Shown here one piece after another: positions 63,986-64,000 of a DNA stretch of 64,000 nucleotides. Location of the stretch: assembly GCA_037043015.1 (NCBI GenBank), contig CM073322.1:8691601-8755600 (forward strand), written 5' to 3'. The DNA is from Bryum argenteum (taxonomy: Eukaryota; Streptophyta; Bryopsida; Bryales; Bryaceae). The position numbers were made by a program, and so were the translations under genes. The notes beneath the pieces are model-generated. The model did not search any database. It was not told the DNA's origin and saw only the letters and a program-made list of their open reading frames with translations. How positions within the stretch are numbered: the first letter of the stretch is position 1; each line of letters opens with the position of its first letter.

Positions 63986-64000
63986 TATATATATATATAT
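63980..64000. repeat. AT microsatellite at the window end
   Basis: Alternating AT run cut by the window edge; its full length is unknown. Confidence 0.8.

Overview
The window is nuclear DNA of a land plant. It carries a chloroplast CP12 with a transit peptide, a WIYLD/pre-SET/SET histone methyltransferase of the plant SUVR type, a UBP25-type deubiquitinase, GT-AG introns of about 80-250 bp (plus two GC-AG introns), and many short non-autonomous DNA transposons. The enolase is of the ENO3 type but has ordinary catalytic residues, and HemW is intronless. That mix made me lean towards a seed-free plant such as a bryophyte. This is inference; the sequence alone does not settle it.

Layout. 0-1 kb: a decayed fragment of a SUVR gene. 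2.2-11.4 kb (minus): a nine-exon gene for a protein of about 1,840 residues that I cannot assign to any family; its last 3.2-kb exon is AT-rich and encodes a disordered Ser/Asn/Lys tail. 11.9-12.8 kb (minus): an unrecognised protein with five internal repeats. 13.3-17.7 kb (minus): a complete 13-exon DNAJC11 homologue. 18-25 kb: AT-rich intergenic DNA with MITEs, a SINE piece and a long TA tract. 25.5-28.8 kb (plus): CP12, then HemW. 29.3-33.0 kb (minus): a 13-exon enolase. 35.3-36.7 kb (minus): a secreted LRR protein. 36.8-43.4 kb: repeats, including a GC-rich Harbinger MITE and a full-length tRNA-derived SINE. 43.5-46.9 kb (plus): UBP25. 47-53.9 kb: repeats, a broken J-domain gene and a GC-rich minisatellite. 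53.9-57.4 kb (plus): SUVR. 57.4-64 kb: dense MITEs, other repeats and a second SUVR fragment.

No operon logic applies. The recognised genes are housekeeping genes with separate jobs: Calvin-cycle redox control (CP12), haem trafficking (HemW), glycolysis (enolase), mitochondrial membrane organisation (DNAJC11), ubiquitin removal (UBP25) and chromatin silencing (SUVR). Exon models below were read by eye from frame, splice dinucleotides and family alignment. For DNAJC11, enolase, UBP25, SUVR, CP12 and the LRR gene, every splice phase closes and the total length fits the family. For the large unknown gene the phases close, but one junction is ambiguous.

The most unusual items are the large orphan gene, the two diverged SUVR pre-SET fragments near the two ends of the window, the 24/25-bp minisatellite open in several frames on both strands, and a set of MITE and SINE families present in several copies within one window.
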